The position numbers and the translations under genes were made by a program. A stretch of DNA of 64,000 nucleotides from Acinetobacter sp. B51(2017) (GTDB taxonomy: Bacteria > Pseudomonadota > Gammaproteobacteria > Pseudomonadales > Moraxellaceae). The stretch covers positions 1 to 64,000 of the forward strand of contig NZ_PJRJ01000005.1 in NCBI RefSeq assembly GCF_003711395.1. The letters are read 5' to 3'. The notes under the pieces were generated by a model that was given only the letters and a program-made list of their open reading frames with translations, had not been told where the DNA came from and did no database searches. Positions 1 to 7,795 of the stretch are shown one piece after another (position 1 is the stretch's first letter; the number at the start of each line of letters is the position of its first letter).

Positions 1-60
1 ATGTGGAAGCATAGTGATATGTGAAGCTGACCAATACTAATTGCTCGTGAGGCTTGACTA
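1..60 (+). rRNA. 23S ribosomal RNA, 3' end (partial)
   Basis: The first 60 bases match the conserved 3' terminus of bacterial 23S rRNA: the tract reading ACCAATACTAATTGCTCGTG followed by AGGCTTGAC corresponds to the E. coli end (CGGTACTAATGAACCGTGAGGCTT). The gene starts before the window. The exact mature end is inferred by comparison with E. coli and could shift by a few bases. A 5S gene follows on the same strand, so this is the distal part of an rrn operon. Confidence 0.93.
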
Positions 61-195
61 TACAACACCCAAACAGTTGGTGTTGTAGTCAAAATCACTA
101 CAAACAACTTGATTTAGTTAACGCTAAAGATGAACGAAGCTTAAGCAAACGTGAATGCGTTTGCCTGAGTGCAAGGCATAAAGCTATGCTTTATG
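56..195 (+). other. 23S-5S spacer with three hairpins
   Basis: The 23S-5S spacer (61-283) holds no credible gene but contains clear inverted repeats. Positions 56-90 form an extended stem (arms ending GACTA/TAGTC and CAACACC/GGTGTTG). Positions 145-164 pair GCAAACG with CGTTTGC. Positions 177-195 pair CATAAAGC with GCTTTATG around a 3-nt loop. Such stems are usual in rRNA spacers as processing or packing elements. The role here is inferred. Confidence 0.55.
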
Positions 196-283
196 TTATA
201 ATCAACTCAGATATACCTGTTAATAACTCATTTGACGAAAGTTAGGCATTTAATAAGACCTGATGAGTAAGCATCACAGTTGT

Positions 284-398
284 GCTGGCGACAATAGCAA
301 GAGTGAACCACCTGATCCCTTCCCGAACTCAGAAGTGAAACCTCTTAGCGCTGATGGTAGTGTGGGGTTACCCATGTGAGAGTAAGTCATCGCCAGCT
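284..398 (+). rRNA. rrf: 5S ribosomal RNA
   Basis: A complete 5S rRNA of about 115 nt. The 5' end (GCTGGCGAC) pairs with the 3' end (GTCATCGCCAGC) as the terminal helix. The conserved central segment GATCCCTTCCCGAACTCAGA (loop B/C) and the GATGGTAGTGTGGGG tract (loop E and helix IV) are intact. It lies about 220 bp after the 23S end, and an intrinsic terminator follows directly. No tRNA gene follows the 5S. Confidence 0.96.
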
Positions 399-407
399 CA
401 TTATTCT

Positions 408-442
408 AAAAATCCCTCTGATCATTCATCAGGGGGATTTTT
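408..442 (+). terminator. rrn operon terminator
   Basis: A strong stem pairs AAATCCCTCTGAT with ATCAGGGGGATTT around a short loop and is followed by a T run. It lies 10 bp after the 5S rRNA and closes the rRNA operon. Confidence 0.9.
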
Positions 443-506
443 CATATCTCTATTATAAGTATGCAAAAGTTTTTTATAATGTTTGAATTGATTAGGCTTG
501 ACCTAT

Positions 507-2324
507 ATGCAGATGTCCATCATACAGCTTTTACTGAGTCTATGTATCTTAGCTTACAGTACTGTATGTATAGCAGATGTACGGCAGCTTGAATTTACCC
601 CTAAAAAAAATACCAATTTAGATGGAACTTGGCATTATTTTCCTAAGCATTTTATAAATAATCCGAAAGAACCACATCAAGTAATTAGCAATCAATCCCA
701 AGAACAATATCAAGCAATAAGCGTTAGTCTACCTAATTCTTTTGAGCAGCTCATTGGTCAAACTAGTCATCATGGTAGTTTTATACAAACTTTTCGTTTG
801 CCACAAGCTGCTATAGGTGAGCCAGTGGCTTTGTTTCTACCGTATCAATATGGAGCTTATAAGCTCTATATTGATGACAAGCTCATGTTAAAAGTAGGTG
901 TTGTCGGTGATGAGAAGCAGCATGTCACTGAAATGGCACCACGTTTGTTAATCTTTTCAGTGAATCCAGCTGAGGTGACTTTGCGTGTAGATTTTTCGAG
1001 TTACCAGCACATACGTGGTGGATTAGAGAATTCGATTGTGATTGGCTATGAGGAGCCTGTCAGACGCTATTTTTACCTTCATGTGATTCCAGCGACATGG
1101 GTAAGTGGCATGTTGGTGATGATCTCATTATTTATGGCGCTGTTTGCCGTGTATCGCTTACGACATCATCAACCTATTATTCCTTTATTATTTTTATCTT
1201 TATTTATTTTATGCTTTAGTTTACGTAGTTTTTTTGCCGTTCCATTTAGTTATACCTTATTTACTTCAATTGACTGGTTGTTGGGTACACGTATTGAATA
1301 TATGTTAACTGGGCTGATTAGCTTCTTTTTCTTAACTTATATTCGTTTAGCATTACCACATTTATTACACAAAACGATTTATATTTTTTTAAGCTGTATC
1401 ATTTTTGCTAATTTTTTACTTATTTTAACTCAGCCACCTGTTGTTTTTCAAGCCTTCTTTTTTAAAACCTTTGCGGCTTCAATTTTATTATTTATCAATA
1501 TGCTCTATGGGGTATATAAAATTTTTAAGTATAAAAATAAATTCTCAAAATCTAACGCCTTAGCAATTGGTGTTGTTTGTCTGACTTTTATTCATGATTA
1601 TTTATTAGGTTTAAGATTAATCGATTCAGTCGAAATCGCTTTTTATACCTCTTGTATTTATTTTATTGTTGTGACCCTGCAATTGAGTCGTGATTATGCT
1701 TTACAAAGTGAACAGGCTATTGCTTATAATCAAGAGTTAATCCGGCTAAATCATACTCTAGACCAGCAAGTGGCAGAGCGAACGCATACAGTGATTCAAT
1801 TGAATGAACAATTAAAAATTCAACTCAAATTAGATGGTTTAACTGGTGCTTATAATCGTTTTGCCTTAAATGAAATGCTACAAGATTATTTTAGTCAACC
1901 TGCAGATAAACGAGCCTTTATTGGTTTTTTTATGTTAGATGTAGATTTTTTTAAAAACTATAATGATTATTATGGACATTTAAAGGGTGATGAAGTTCTT
2001 AAAAAATTGGTAGAAGTTTTAAGACAACAGTTACCTGAAAATGGCTTTTTAGCGCGTTATGGTGGTGAAGAATTCGCGATTATTTTACCTAATGTGTCTC
2101 TTTTAGCGGCTCAAGCCTTTGCCGAACAATGCCTAACAGCAGTGCGTGAACTAAATTTACAGCATCAACAACGCTTAGATGATAAACATGTGGTAACGAT
2201 TAGCATTGGCGGTGCTCTTATGCAGCCACAGCAGCGTTATGAAAATGCGGATGCTTTGATTCGTTGTGCTGATTTACGCCTGTATCAAGCCAAACAACAA
2301 CGTGACTGTGCTATTGTGAGCTAA
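507..2324 (+). CDS. Diguanylate cyclase with 7TMR-DISM sensor
   Basis: A membrane-bound diguanylate cyclase predicted to make cyclic-di-GMP from two GTP in the cytoplasm. From the ATG at 507 (605 residues) the order is: signal peptide (about 1-24), periplasmic DISM-type extracellular domain (about 25-180), seven hydrophobic segments (about 190-385), a coiled coil (about 395-430) and a GGDEF domain to the end. The active-site loop is RYGGEEF with GGEEF at about 519-523, so the cyclase is probably active. The inhibitory RxxD I-site is absent: the residues just upstream read PENG. A TTG at 498 is in frame but ATG 507 (or 513) is more likely. An ankyrin gene follows 27 bp later. The ligand of the sensor domain is unknown. 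Confidence 0.88.
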   Translation: MQMSIIQLLLSLCILAYSTVCIADVRQLEFTPKKNTNLDGTWHYFPKHFINNPKEPHQVISNQSQEQYQAISVSLPNSFEQLIGQTSHHGSFIQTFRLPQAAIGEPVALFLPYQYGAYKLYIDDKLMLKVGVVGDEKQHVTEMAPRLLIFSVNPAEVTLRVDFSSYQHIRGGLENSIVIGYEEPVRRYFYLHVIPATWVSGMLVMISLFMALFAVYRLRHHQPIIPLLFLSLFILCFSLRSFFAVPFSYTLFTSIDWLLGTRIEYMLTGLISFFFLTYIRLALPHLLHKTIYIFLSCIIFANFLLILTQPPVVFQAFFFKTFAASILLFINMLYGVYKIFKYKNKFSKSNALAIGVVCLTFIHDYLLGLRLIDSVEIAFYTSCIYFIVVTLQLSRDYALQSEQAIAYNQELIRLNHTLDQQVAERTHTVIQLNEQLKIQLKLDGLTGAYNRFALNEMLQDYFSQPADKRAFIGFFMLDVDFFKNYNDYYGHLKGDEVLKKLVEVLRQQLPENGFLARYGGEEFAIILPNVSLLAAQAFAEQCLTAVRELNLQHQQRLDDKHVVTISIGGALMQPQQRYENADALIRCADLRLYQAKQQRDCAIVS

Positions 2325-2351
2325 AGTCAACCGATTCAATTTGAGGTCAGT

Positions 2352-2660
2352 ATGAAACTGAACGCTTTCTCTCCTTTACCTGAAGATGATGAAGAATTAC
2401 ATTTGCCAGAGCTAGTGTATTGGGCTTCTTTGGGTGATGTTAGCGAAGTACAAAATAGTTTGACACATAGCGATGTGAATAGCACTGATGAGGATGGTTA
2501 TAGCGCTTTACATGCTGCAGCTGAAAACGATCATCTTGAAGTGGTAAAGCTATTGGTAAGTAAAGGCGCTGATGTTGCGCATAAAGCCCCATACAGCGCT
2601 TTAGAGCTTGCAGAAATGGCAGGTCATAGCGAGATTGTGGCTTACTTAAAAAGTCTATAA
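2352..2660 (+). CDS. Small ankyrin-repeat protein
   Basis: A 102-residue cytoplasmic protein made mostly of ankyrin repeats. The repeat at about 47-79 is near consensus (DGYSALHAAAEN, then VVKLLVSKGADV) and a second starts at about 82. The N-terminal 20 residues are acidic. There is no signal peptide or membrane segment. A GAGGT ribosome site precedes the ATG, and the gene is 27 bp after the diguanylate cyclase with one terminator after both, so they are probably co-transcribed. Ankyrin repeats bind other proteins. The partner is unknown, and a link to c-di-GMP signalling is only inferred from position. Confidence 0.85.
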   Translation: MKLNAFSPLPEDDEELHLPELVYWASLGDVSEVQNSLTHSDVNSTDEDGYSALHAAAENDHLEVVKLLVSKGADVAHKAPYSALELAEMAGHSEIVAYLKSL

Positions 2661-2692
2661 GAAAAAGCCCCATCATCCTGATGGGGCTTTTC
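2661..2692 (+). terminator. Terminator after ankyrin gene
   Basis: AAAAAGCCCCATCA pairs with TGATGGGGCTTTT around a very short loop. It starts directly after the stop codon of the ankyrin gene. Confidence 0.88.
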
Positions 2693-2869
2693 GTATTAGG
2701 GTATGTTCTAGGTATAACTCCTGTCGTACCTCACGTTCCTGATGCGCAAACTTAATATTGTTGTTTTATGTTTGGGAAACATCCTGTCTCCTGATGCTTT
2801 TATATTAAGTCGAGCGAGCCAAACTGAATAGCGGTTAAAAGCAGCAAACTTTGTCAGTTTAAACCTACA

Positions 2870-2892
2870 AAAAAACCCGCAGTCGCGGGCTT
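2870..2892 (-). terminator. Terminator of the sspA-sspB operon
   Basis: On the minus strand AAAGCCCGC pairs with GCGGGTTTT around a 4-nt loop and leads into a T run. It lies 7 bp past the stop of the last gene of the sspA operon. The 170 bp between it and the ankyrin terminator hold no supported gene. Confidence 0.88.
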
Positions 2893-2898
2893 TAATTG

Positions 2899-3552
2899 TT
2901 AGGCAAACACTTGTGTGACAGCACTATACAGAATCCATAAAATCACAATTGCGACAACAGGTTCCAAAACTTTAGACCAAGCAGGTACGGCAGGCACAGC
3001 AACTTCAGCAACAGGGTGGTGATCGTGATGATCGTTTTGGCTAACCATTTGATTAAACTCCTTTAGTGTAGTTTGCAATGATAGCGGTTCTTGCACGATT
3101 GGTTTAGAACCTTGCAGCTCTATTAGTCTATTTGTTAACCAAACCCAATCATGTGCTTGCCCAGAAAGATGCTCAACTTGGCCGCGAAACAGTTCACGGA
3201 AACCCTCAACCCCAAAACTAGCCGTATCGTCGAGTTGTTTTAGCTCTTGTAGCTGTAAACTGACAATATCGGTCAGTGCAGGTTCTAATTGCTCTTTAGG
3301 TAGCGGTGATTGGTTATGTACAGACGTGGTTAAGCGCCGCGCAATTTCTTGGATATACAGGTGTTCTTGGGATTGAATCTCTTGGTAAAGTTTATTGTGA
3401 TCTTCACGCCATAGCACAATCAGTTTACCGAGGCTTAAAACATTTAAGTCATGTAATAAGTTTTGTCTGGTAGTGTGATCGTATTGCTCGAGAAGCTGAG
3501 GCTTTTGAATACTAATCTGCTCAGCAAAATATTGTACTAAATCAAAAGCCAT
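2899..3552 (-). CDS. Conserved unknown protein, C-terminal membrane anchor
   Basis: I do not recognise a family. The protein has 217 residues: a mostly helical, Gln/Leu-rich soluble part (about 1-165), a His-rich and acidic stretch (HDHHP at about 177), then one hydrophobic segment at the C-terminus (about 193-214). This suggests a tail-anchored inner-membrane protein. An AAGGAG site stands 7 bp before the ATG. It is the third gene after sspA and sspB, 14 bp from sspB and closed by one terminator, so the three probably share a transcript. Function unknown. Confidence 0.75.
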   Translation of the reverse strand: MAFDLVQYFAEQISIQKPQLLEQYDHTTRQNLLHDLNVLSLGKLIVLWREDHNKLYQEIQSQEHLYIQEIARRLTTSVHNQSPLPKEQLEPALTDIVSLQLQELKQLDDTASFGVEGFRELFRGQVEHLSGQAHDWVWLTNRLIELQGSKPIVQEPLSLQTTLKEFNQMVSQNDHHDHHPVAEVAVPAVPAWSKVLEPVVAIVILWILYSAVTQVFA

Positions 3553-3566
3553 CAGATTCTCCTTAT

Positions 3567-3992
3567 TTAATCCAAGATACGTAGGCTCGGTTTTTTCTTC
3601 GGTTGTTGTTGTTCTTGTGCTTCTGATTCTACTTGATCATTTGCAGTTTGAATATCAGCATATTCACTTGGATCAAAGAATAAACCTTGACCATTTTCAC
3701 GTGCATAAATCCCAAGTAAGGCTGCAAATGGTACATAAATATCACGAGATACGCCGCCAAAACGTGCAGAGAAAGTAATTGCATCGTTACTCATGTGTAA
3801 CGCATGCACGGCATGTGGCACGATGTTTAAGACAATTTGCCCATCTTGTACGTATTCGGTAGGTACCATGGCGTTAGCTGCTGTAGCATCTACTAATAAA
3901 TATGGCGTTAAATTATTGTCACAAATCCACTCGTAAATAGCACGGGTTAAGTAAGGGCGAGTTGGAGTCACGTTTAGTTCTACATCAGACAT
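3567..3992 (-). CDS. sspB: ClpXP adaptor SspB
   Basis: SspB binds the ssrA tag on stalled-ribosome products and delivers them to the ClpXP protease. The 141-residue protein has the family fold (about 1-110) with typical segments TRPYLTRAIYEWICDN near the start and ARFGGVSRDIYVPF in the middle. A variable linker and a basic C-terminal tail ending KKKPSLRILD follow; in the family this tail (XB motif) docks on the ClpX zinc domain. It lies 15 bp downstream of sspA, the conserved gene order in gamma-proteobacteria. Confidence 0.95.
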   Translation of the reverse strand: MSDVELNVTPTRPYLTRAIYEWICDNNLTPYLLVDATAANAMVPTEYVQDGQIVLNIVPHAVHALHMSNDAITFSARFGGVSRDIYVPFAALLGIYARENGQGLFFDPSEYADIQTANDQVESEAQEQQQPKKKPSLRILD

Positions 3993-4007
3993 AATAGGCT
4001 CAATAAG

Positions 4008-4655
4008 TTAGGTTAAGAATTCACGATAGCGATTTTTTTCCTGCAATGTGAGTGATTTAACAAAAGCAGGTCGGCTAAAAATACGTTGGCAATATAAATG
4101 AATCGGGCGGCAATGCTGTCGGGGTAATTCAATGCCCATGGCTTTTAAGCGTAAAAAGATGGGTGCCAACATACAGTCTAAGATACTTAAGCTCTCAGAC
4201 ATAAAATAAGGAAAATGCTGAAATAACGGTGTCAGCGAAATCAGCGTGTCACGTAATTTTTGTTGCGCTTGTTGTTTAGCCTTGGCATCTAAGCTATCTG
4301 GATGGCACAGCATCGCATCGGCTAAACGTAACCAATCCTGTTCAAAACGCCATACATATTGGCGTTGTTCGGCACGCGGCCCGGGTGCATCGGCATAAAG
4401 TTTATTTTGACGATAACGATCGTCTAGATATTCGGCAATAATCGTGGTATTAAATAATTTCAGCTCATTTTCTATTAGCATGGGCAAGCGATTATAGGGA
4501 TTTAAGCTGGCAACATCTTCATCGCTATCATCGACCATAATTAAATGATATTTAATTTGTTTTTCAGCTAAAACGTAACGAATCCAATGGCAGCGGAAAT
4601 CATCACTGTGGCTGTATAAGGTAATTCCCTGTATGGCTGGGTTTTCCAAGGACAT
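4008..4655 (-). CDS. sspA: Stringent starvation protein A
   Basis: SspA is a glutathione-transferase-fold protein that binds RNA polymerase and alters transcription during starvation and acid stress. The 215-residue product has a thioredoxin-like N-terminal part (about 8-85, with NRLPMLIENE and a cis-Pro) and an all-helical C-terminal part. It is the first gene of a minus-strand operon with sspB. In many relatives rpsI-rplM lies just upstream, as here, although a terminator and a small divergent ORF separate them in this genome. Confidence 0.92.
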   Translation of the reverse strand: MSLENPAIQGITLYSHSDDFRCHWIRYVLAEKQIKYHLIMVDDSDEDVASLNPYNRLPMLIENELKLFNTTIIAEYLDDRYRQNKLYADAPGPRAEQRQYVWRFEQDWLRLADAMLCHPDSLDAKAKQQAQQKLRDTLISLTPLFQHFPYFMSESLSILDCMLAPIFLRLKAMGIELPRQHCRPIHLYCQRIFSRPAFVKSLTLQEKNRYREFLT

Positions 4656-4757
4656 AAACTACTAAGCTAAAATCGAAGAAATTAGGATACTAAAACCTGT
4701 GCCAAAAAGCACGTCACAGAGGCAAAGCACAACAAAAAAGACCGAGGGAGGAGCAAA

Positions 4758-4853
4758 ATGCTCAATATCATTTTTATTTTAAGCATGTTGATGATTGGTT
4801 TAGTCAATTATTATCTATTACGCGATTTTTGGTGTACTGATGCGTATCAATAG
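4758..4853 (+). CDS. Putative membrane microprotein, 31 residues
   Basis: A 31-codon ORF preceded by a very strong Shine-Dalgarno sequence (GGGAGGAG, 6 bp before the ATG). The product is one hydrophobic helix (LNIIFILSMLMIGLVNYYLL) followed by a short tail RDFWCTDAYQ with one Cys. A strong hairpin terminator starts 5 bp after the stop. It sits on the plus strand between sspA and rpsI, both on the minus strand, so it needs its own promoter. No function can be assigned. Confidence 0.6.
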   Translation: MLNIIFILSMLMIGLVNYYLLRDFWCTDAYQ

Positions 4854-4857
4854 CACA

Positions 4858-4892
4858 TAAAAAAAGCCTTGGGAAATCCCAAGGCTTTTTTG
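4858..4892. terminator. Bidirectional terminator between rpsI and the microprotein
   Basis: AAAAAGCCTTGGG pairs with TCCCAAGGCTTTTT with a 2 to 3-nt loop. A and T runs flank both sides, so it can stop the plus-strand microprotein transcript and the minus-strand rplM-rpsI transcript. Confidence 0.9.
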
Positions 4893-4911
4893 GTCCGATT
4901 CGGTAAACGAA

Positions 4912-5298
4912 TTAACGTTTAGAGAATTGAGGACGTTTACGTGCTTTACGTAAACCAAGTTTCTTACGTTCAACTTCACGAGCATCACGAGTAACGAAAC
5001 CAGCTTGACGAAGAGCAGGTTTTAAAGTTTCGTCAGAAGCGATTAATGCACGAGTAATACCGTGACGGATCGCGCCTGCTTGACCACCGATACCACCACC
5101 TGAAACAGTGATGTAAAGGTCGTATTTAGTTGTCGCTTCTAAAAGCTCAAGCGGTTGGTTAACAACCATACGAGCAGTCTCACGACCGAAGTATTGTTCT
5201 AAAGAACGGTTGTTAATTACGAGTTTACCAGTACCAGCTGATAGGAAAACACGTGCAGTTGCGGTCTTACGGCGACCTGTACCATAGTTAGTAGCCAT
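4912..5298 (-). CDS. rpsI: 30S ribosomal protein S9
   Basis: S9 belongs to the small-subunit head, and its C-terminal tail reaches the P-site tRNA. The 128-residue product begins [16 protein letters not shown], carries [15 protein letters not shown] in the middle and ends with the basic tail [12 protein letters not shown]. Length and all hallmarks fit the family. It lies 12 bp after rplM on the same strand, the universal rplM-rpsI operon. Confidence 0.98.
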   Translation of the reverse strand: MATNYGTGRRKTATARVFLSAGTGKLVINNRSLEQYFGRETARMVVNQPLELLEATTKYDLYITVSGGGIGGQAGAIRHGITRALIASDETLKPALRQAGFVTRDAREVERKKLGLRKARKRPQFSKR

Positions 5299-5310
5299 GT
5301 GCTGTATCCC

Positions 5311-5739
5311 TTAGATGTCCAAAACTTGTGGCTGTTGAGCAGCGTGTGGATGCTCAGTACCAGCGTACACTTTCATTTTTTTGATCATTGCGTAACCAAG
5401 AGGACCTTTTGGTAACATACCTTTAACAGCTTTTTCTAAAACTGCTTCAGGTTTGTGCGCGATTAACTTTTCAAAGTTAGTTTCGCGGATACCACCAGGG
5501 AAACCAGTATGGCGATAGTATTTCTTATCAAGTGCTTTTTTACCAGTCACTTGGATTTCTTCAGCATTGATTACAACGATATAGTCGCCAGTGTCAACGT
5601 GAGGAGTATAAGAAGTTTTATGCTTACCGCGTAAACGACGAGCGATTTCAGTCGCAAGGCGACCTAAAGTTTTGCCAGAAGCATCAACAACGTACCAGTC
5701 GTGTTGAACTTCAGCTGGCTTAGCGCTGAGAGTTTTCAT
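5311..5739 (-). CDS. rplM: 50S ribosomal protein L13
   Basis: L13 is an early 50S assembly protein. The 142-residue product starts [20 protein letters not shown], has the conserved [14 protein letters not shown] and [17 protein letters not shown] segments and ends [13 protein letters not shown]. Length is normal. It is the first gene of the rplM-rpsI operon, with a clear sigma70-type promoter and a hairpin leader upstream. Confidence 0.98.
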   Translation of the reverse strand: MKTLSAKPAEVQHDWYVVDASGKTLGRLATEIARRLRGKHKTSYTPHVDTGDYIVVINAEEIQVTGKKALDKKYYRHTGFPGGIRETNFEKLIAHKPEAVLEKAVKGMLPKGPLGYAMIKKMKVYAGTEHPHAAQQPQVLDI

Positions 5740-5762
5740 TAAACCACTACCTATTATAGTTG

Positions 5763-5788
5763 GTTTGGACTATGGAATCTGTCCAAAC
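5763..5788 (-). promoter_or_regulatory. Hairpin in the rplM leader
   Basis: In the 5' untranslated region of rplM, GTTTGGAC and GTCCAAAC form a perfect 8-bp stem with a 10-nt loop. It ends about 23 bp before the start codon. L13 of E. coli is known to control its own operon through the mRNA leader. That this hairpin is the target here is inference. Confidence 0.55.
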
Positions 5789-5801
5789 TAAAGGAGACGC
5801 G

Positions 5802-5830
5802 ATTCTATACCAATCTGTACAGAACCACAA
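5802..5830 (-). promoter_or_regulatory. rplM-rpsI promoter
   Basis: On the minus strand the -35 box TTGTGG (5825-5830) and the -10 box TAGAAT (5802-5807) are 17 bp apart. Transcription would start near 5795, giving a leader of about 55 nt. Confidence 0.6.
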
Positions 5831-5960
5831 TGAAAATTAAAATTTCAAGCGGCATATTCTATAGCGAATCTTTAAGGAGTGCAAATATTCATCAATAAAT
5901 ATTGCGATTTTTTTCAGCAACTTTGAACAATTCAACAAAATGCTCACGAGAAAAGCTAGA

Positions 5961-5966
5961 TATAAT
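5961..5966 (+). promoter_or_regulatory. -10 box upstream of pdxA
   Basis: A perfect TATAAT stands 28 bp before the pdxA start. No good -35 box lies at the expected distance, so it may be activator-dependent or weak. Confidence 0.4.
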
Positions 5967-5994
5967 AGTGATAAATTAAGCAAAGAGATAAAAC

Positions 5995-6963
5995 ATGCTG
6001 CCTTTATATGTCACCAGTGGTGAAGCTGCAGGGATTGGTCCTGATATCTGTTTAAGTTTAGCCAAGCGTGTGGATGAACGACCGATTGTGGTATTGGCAG
6101 ATCTTCATATGCTGAACAGCCGTGCGCAGAGCTTAAAACTTGATGTCAAACTGATTGAATATCAAGGACAAACTGAGTCATCAGAAGTGGGGGAACTGTA
6201 TGTCGAGCATGTTGCATTGGCAGAAGAGGTGGTTCTAGGGCAATTAAATCCTAAAAATTCAGCATATGTCTTAGAACAATTATGTCGTTCCGCGGATTAT
6301 GCAATGCAGGGTAAAAGCGTTGGTGTGGCTACAGCGCCCGTACAAAAATCAGTGATTAATGATGCCGGCATTGCCTTTAGTGGACACACCGAATATTACC
6401 AAGAATTTGCCGGCGTACCCCGTGTAGTGATGATGCTTGCCACCAAAACCTTACGGGTAGCACTTGCCACCACGCATTTACCTTTACGTGCTGTACCTGA
6501 TGCGATTACCCCTGAGCGTTTGCAGCAAGTGATTGATATTTTAATTCACGATTTAAAATCCAAATTTAAAATTGCAGCACCGAAAATTTTGGTTTGTGGC
6601 TTAAATCCGCATGCTGGTGAAGATGGCTATTTAGGCATGGAAGAAATTGAGGTGATTAACCCTGTATTAGAGGCTTATCGCTCAAAGGGCATTAATATGA
6701 GCTTAAGTTTGCCTGCAGATACCTTATTTACTCCAGAAAACCTAAAAGATGCCGATGCAGTTTTAGCGATGTATCACGATCAAGGCTTACCTGTGTTAAA
6801 ATCACAAGGCTTTGGTGAAGCCATTAATATTACTCTCGGCTTACCGTTTATTCGTACTTCAGTTGATCATGGCACAGCACTCTCCCTCGCAGGCACGGGA
6901 CTTGCAAAAAGTTCCAGTTTGCATGTTGCTGTTGATTTAGCCTTAGATCTCGCTCGTCACTAA
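5995..6963 (+). CDS. pdxA: 4-hydroxythreonine-4-phosphate dehydrogenase
   Basis: PdxA oxidises 4-phosphohydroxy-L-threonine with NAD+ in the DXP-dependent route to pyridoxal 5'-phosphate. The 322-residue protein has the family segments TSGEAAGIGPDI at the N-terminus, SGHTEYYQEF (metal-binding His) and MYHDQGLPVLK near 258, which holds another zinc-binding His. It ends with DHGTALSLAGTG. Length is normal. It starts the operon with rsmA (19 bp gap) and apaH. Enterobacteria have surA before pdxA; surA is not here. Confidence 0.96.
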   Translation: MLPLYVTSGEAAGIGPDICLSLAKRVDERPIVVLADLHMLNSRAQSLKLDVKLIEYQGQTESSEVGELYVEHVALAEEVVLGQLNPKNSAYVLEQLCRSADYAMQGKSVGVATAPVQKSVINDAGIAFSGHTEYYQEFAGVPRVVMMLATKTLRVALATTHLPLRAVPDAITPERLQQVIDILIHDLKSKFKIAAPKILVCGLNPHAGEDGYLGMEEIEVINPVLEAYRSKGINMSLSLPADTLFTPENLKDADAVLAMYHDQGLPVLKSQGFGEAINITLGLPFIRTSVDHGTALSLAGTGLAKSSSLHVAVDLALDLARH

Positions 6964-6982
6964 TTCACGTTGGAATTCTTTT

Positions 6983-7795
6983 ATGTATCAAATTAATGCC
7001 TTAAACCCAAAAGATGAAGGGCATCACACGCGCAAGCGTTTTGGTCAAAACTTTTTACATGACCAACGTGTAATTGCCAAAATTGTGCGCTCAGTCAATC
7101 CGCGTACTGGCGACAACATCGTGGAAATTGGTCCGGGTCTTGCCGCTTTAACTTCACCACTCATTGGTGAATGTGATGCGCTAACTGTAGTTGAGCTAGA
7201 TCGTGACTTAGCGGCAGGTTTACCAGGTCGTGTGCCATATCCTGAGCGTTTAACCATTGTTGAAACCGATGCGTTAAAATACGACTTTACCGAATTATTT
7301 GAAGAAGATCGTCCATTACGTGTGGTGGGTAACTTACCGTATAACATCTCGACACCTTTGTTATTCCATCTCTTAGAATTTGGTAACAAAGTGAAAGACA
7401 TGCACTTTATGCTACAAAAAGAAGTGGTCGATCGTATTACGGCAGCACCAAACACCAAAGAATATGGTCGTTTATCCGTGATGATTCAGTATTACTGTAA
7501 ACCAACCTTCTTATTTGAAGTGCCACCAGGTTCATTCAACCCGCCACCAAAAGTGACCTCTGCGGTGTTCCGTTTAGAGCCATACGATGTCAAACCGATT
7601 GTGGCGCAAAATGAAAAAGCTTTAGCGCGTTTGGTGTCGCATGTGTTTACCCAACGTCGTAAAACTTTACGTAACAGCTTAAAAGGCATGTTGGTAGAAG
7701 ATGGCTTTGAAAAAGCGGGCATTGATCCAATGGCGCGTCCTGAAACGCTAACCTTGGCGCAATTTGTGGCATTGTCTGATCAAATGGTGGGCTAA
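6983..7795 (+). CDS. rsmA: 16S rRNA dimethyladenosine transferase RsmA
   Basis: RsmA (KsgA) methylates A1518 and A1519 near the 3' end of 16S rRNA late in 30S assembly. The 270-residue enzyme shows the start RKRFGQNFLHD, the SAM-binding motif VEIGPGLAALT (about 46-56) and the catalytic NLPYNIST motif. The C-terminal helical domain contains FTQRRKTLRNSLKG. Its TAA is directly followed by the apaH ATG, so translation is probably coupled. Confidence 0.97.
   Translation: MYQINALNPKDEGHHTRKRFGQNFLHDQRVIAKIVRSVNPRTGDNIVEIGPGLAALTSPLIGECDALTVVELDRDLAAGLPGRVPYPERLTIVETDALKYDFTELFEEDRPLRVVGNLPYNISTPLLFHLLEFGNKVKDMHFMLQKEVVDRITAAPNTKEYGRLSVMIQYYCKPTFLFEVPPGSFNPPPKVTSAVFRLEPYDVKPIVAQNEKALARLVSHVFTQRRKTLRNSLKGMLVEDGFEKAGIDPMARPETLTLAQFVALSDQMVG

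Noticed and set aside
54..245. 63-codon ORF across the 23S end and spacer
   Set aside because: It overlaps rRNA and spacer hairpins, has no ribosome site and no protein-like composition.
399..506. Possible tRNA gene after the 5S rRNA
   Set aside because: No cloverleaf can be folded there; only the terminator and a promoter-like AT stretch are seen.
2742..2831. 29-codon ORF after the ankyrin gene
   Set aside because: No ribosome site, and it lies between two terminators facing each other; no membrane or domain pattern.
7045..7458. 137-codon ORF antisense to rsmA
   Set aside because: It is a shadow of the highly conserved rsmA gene.
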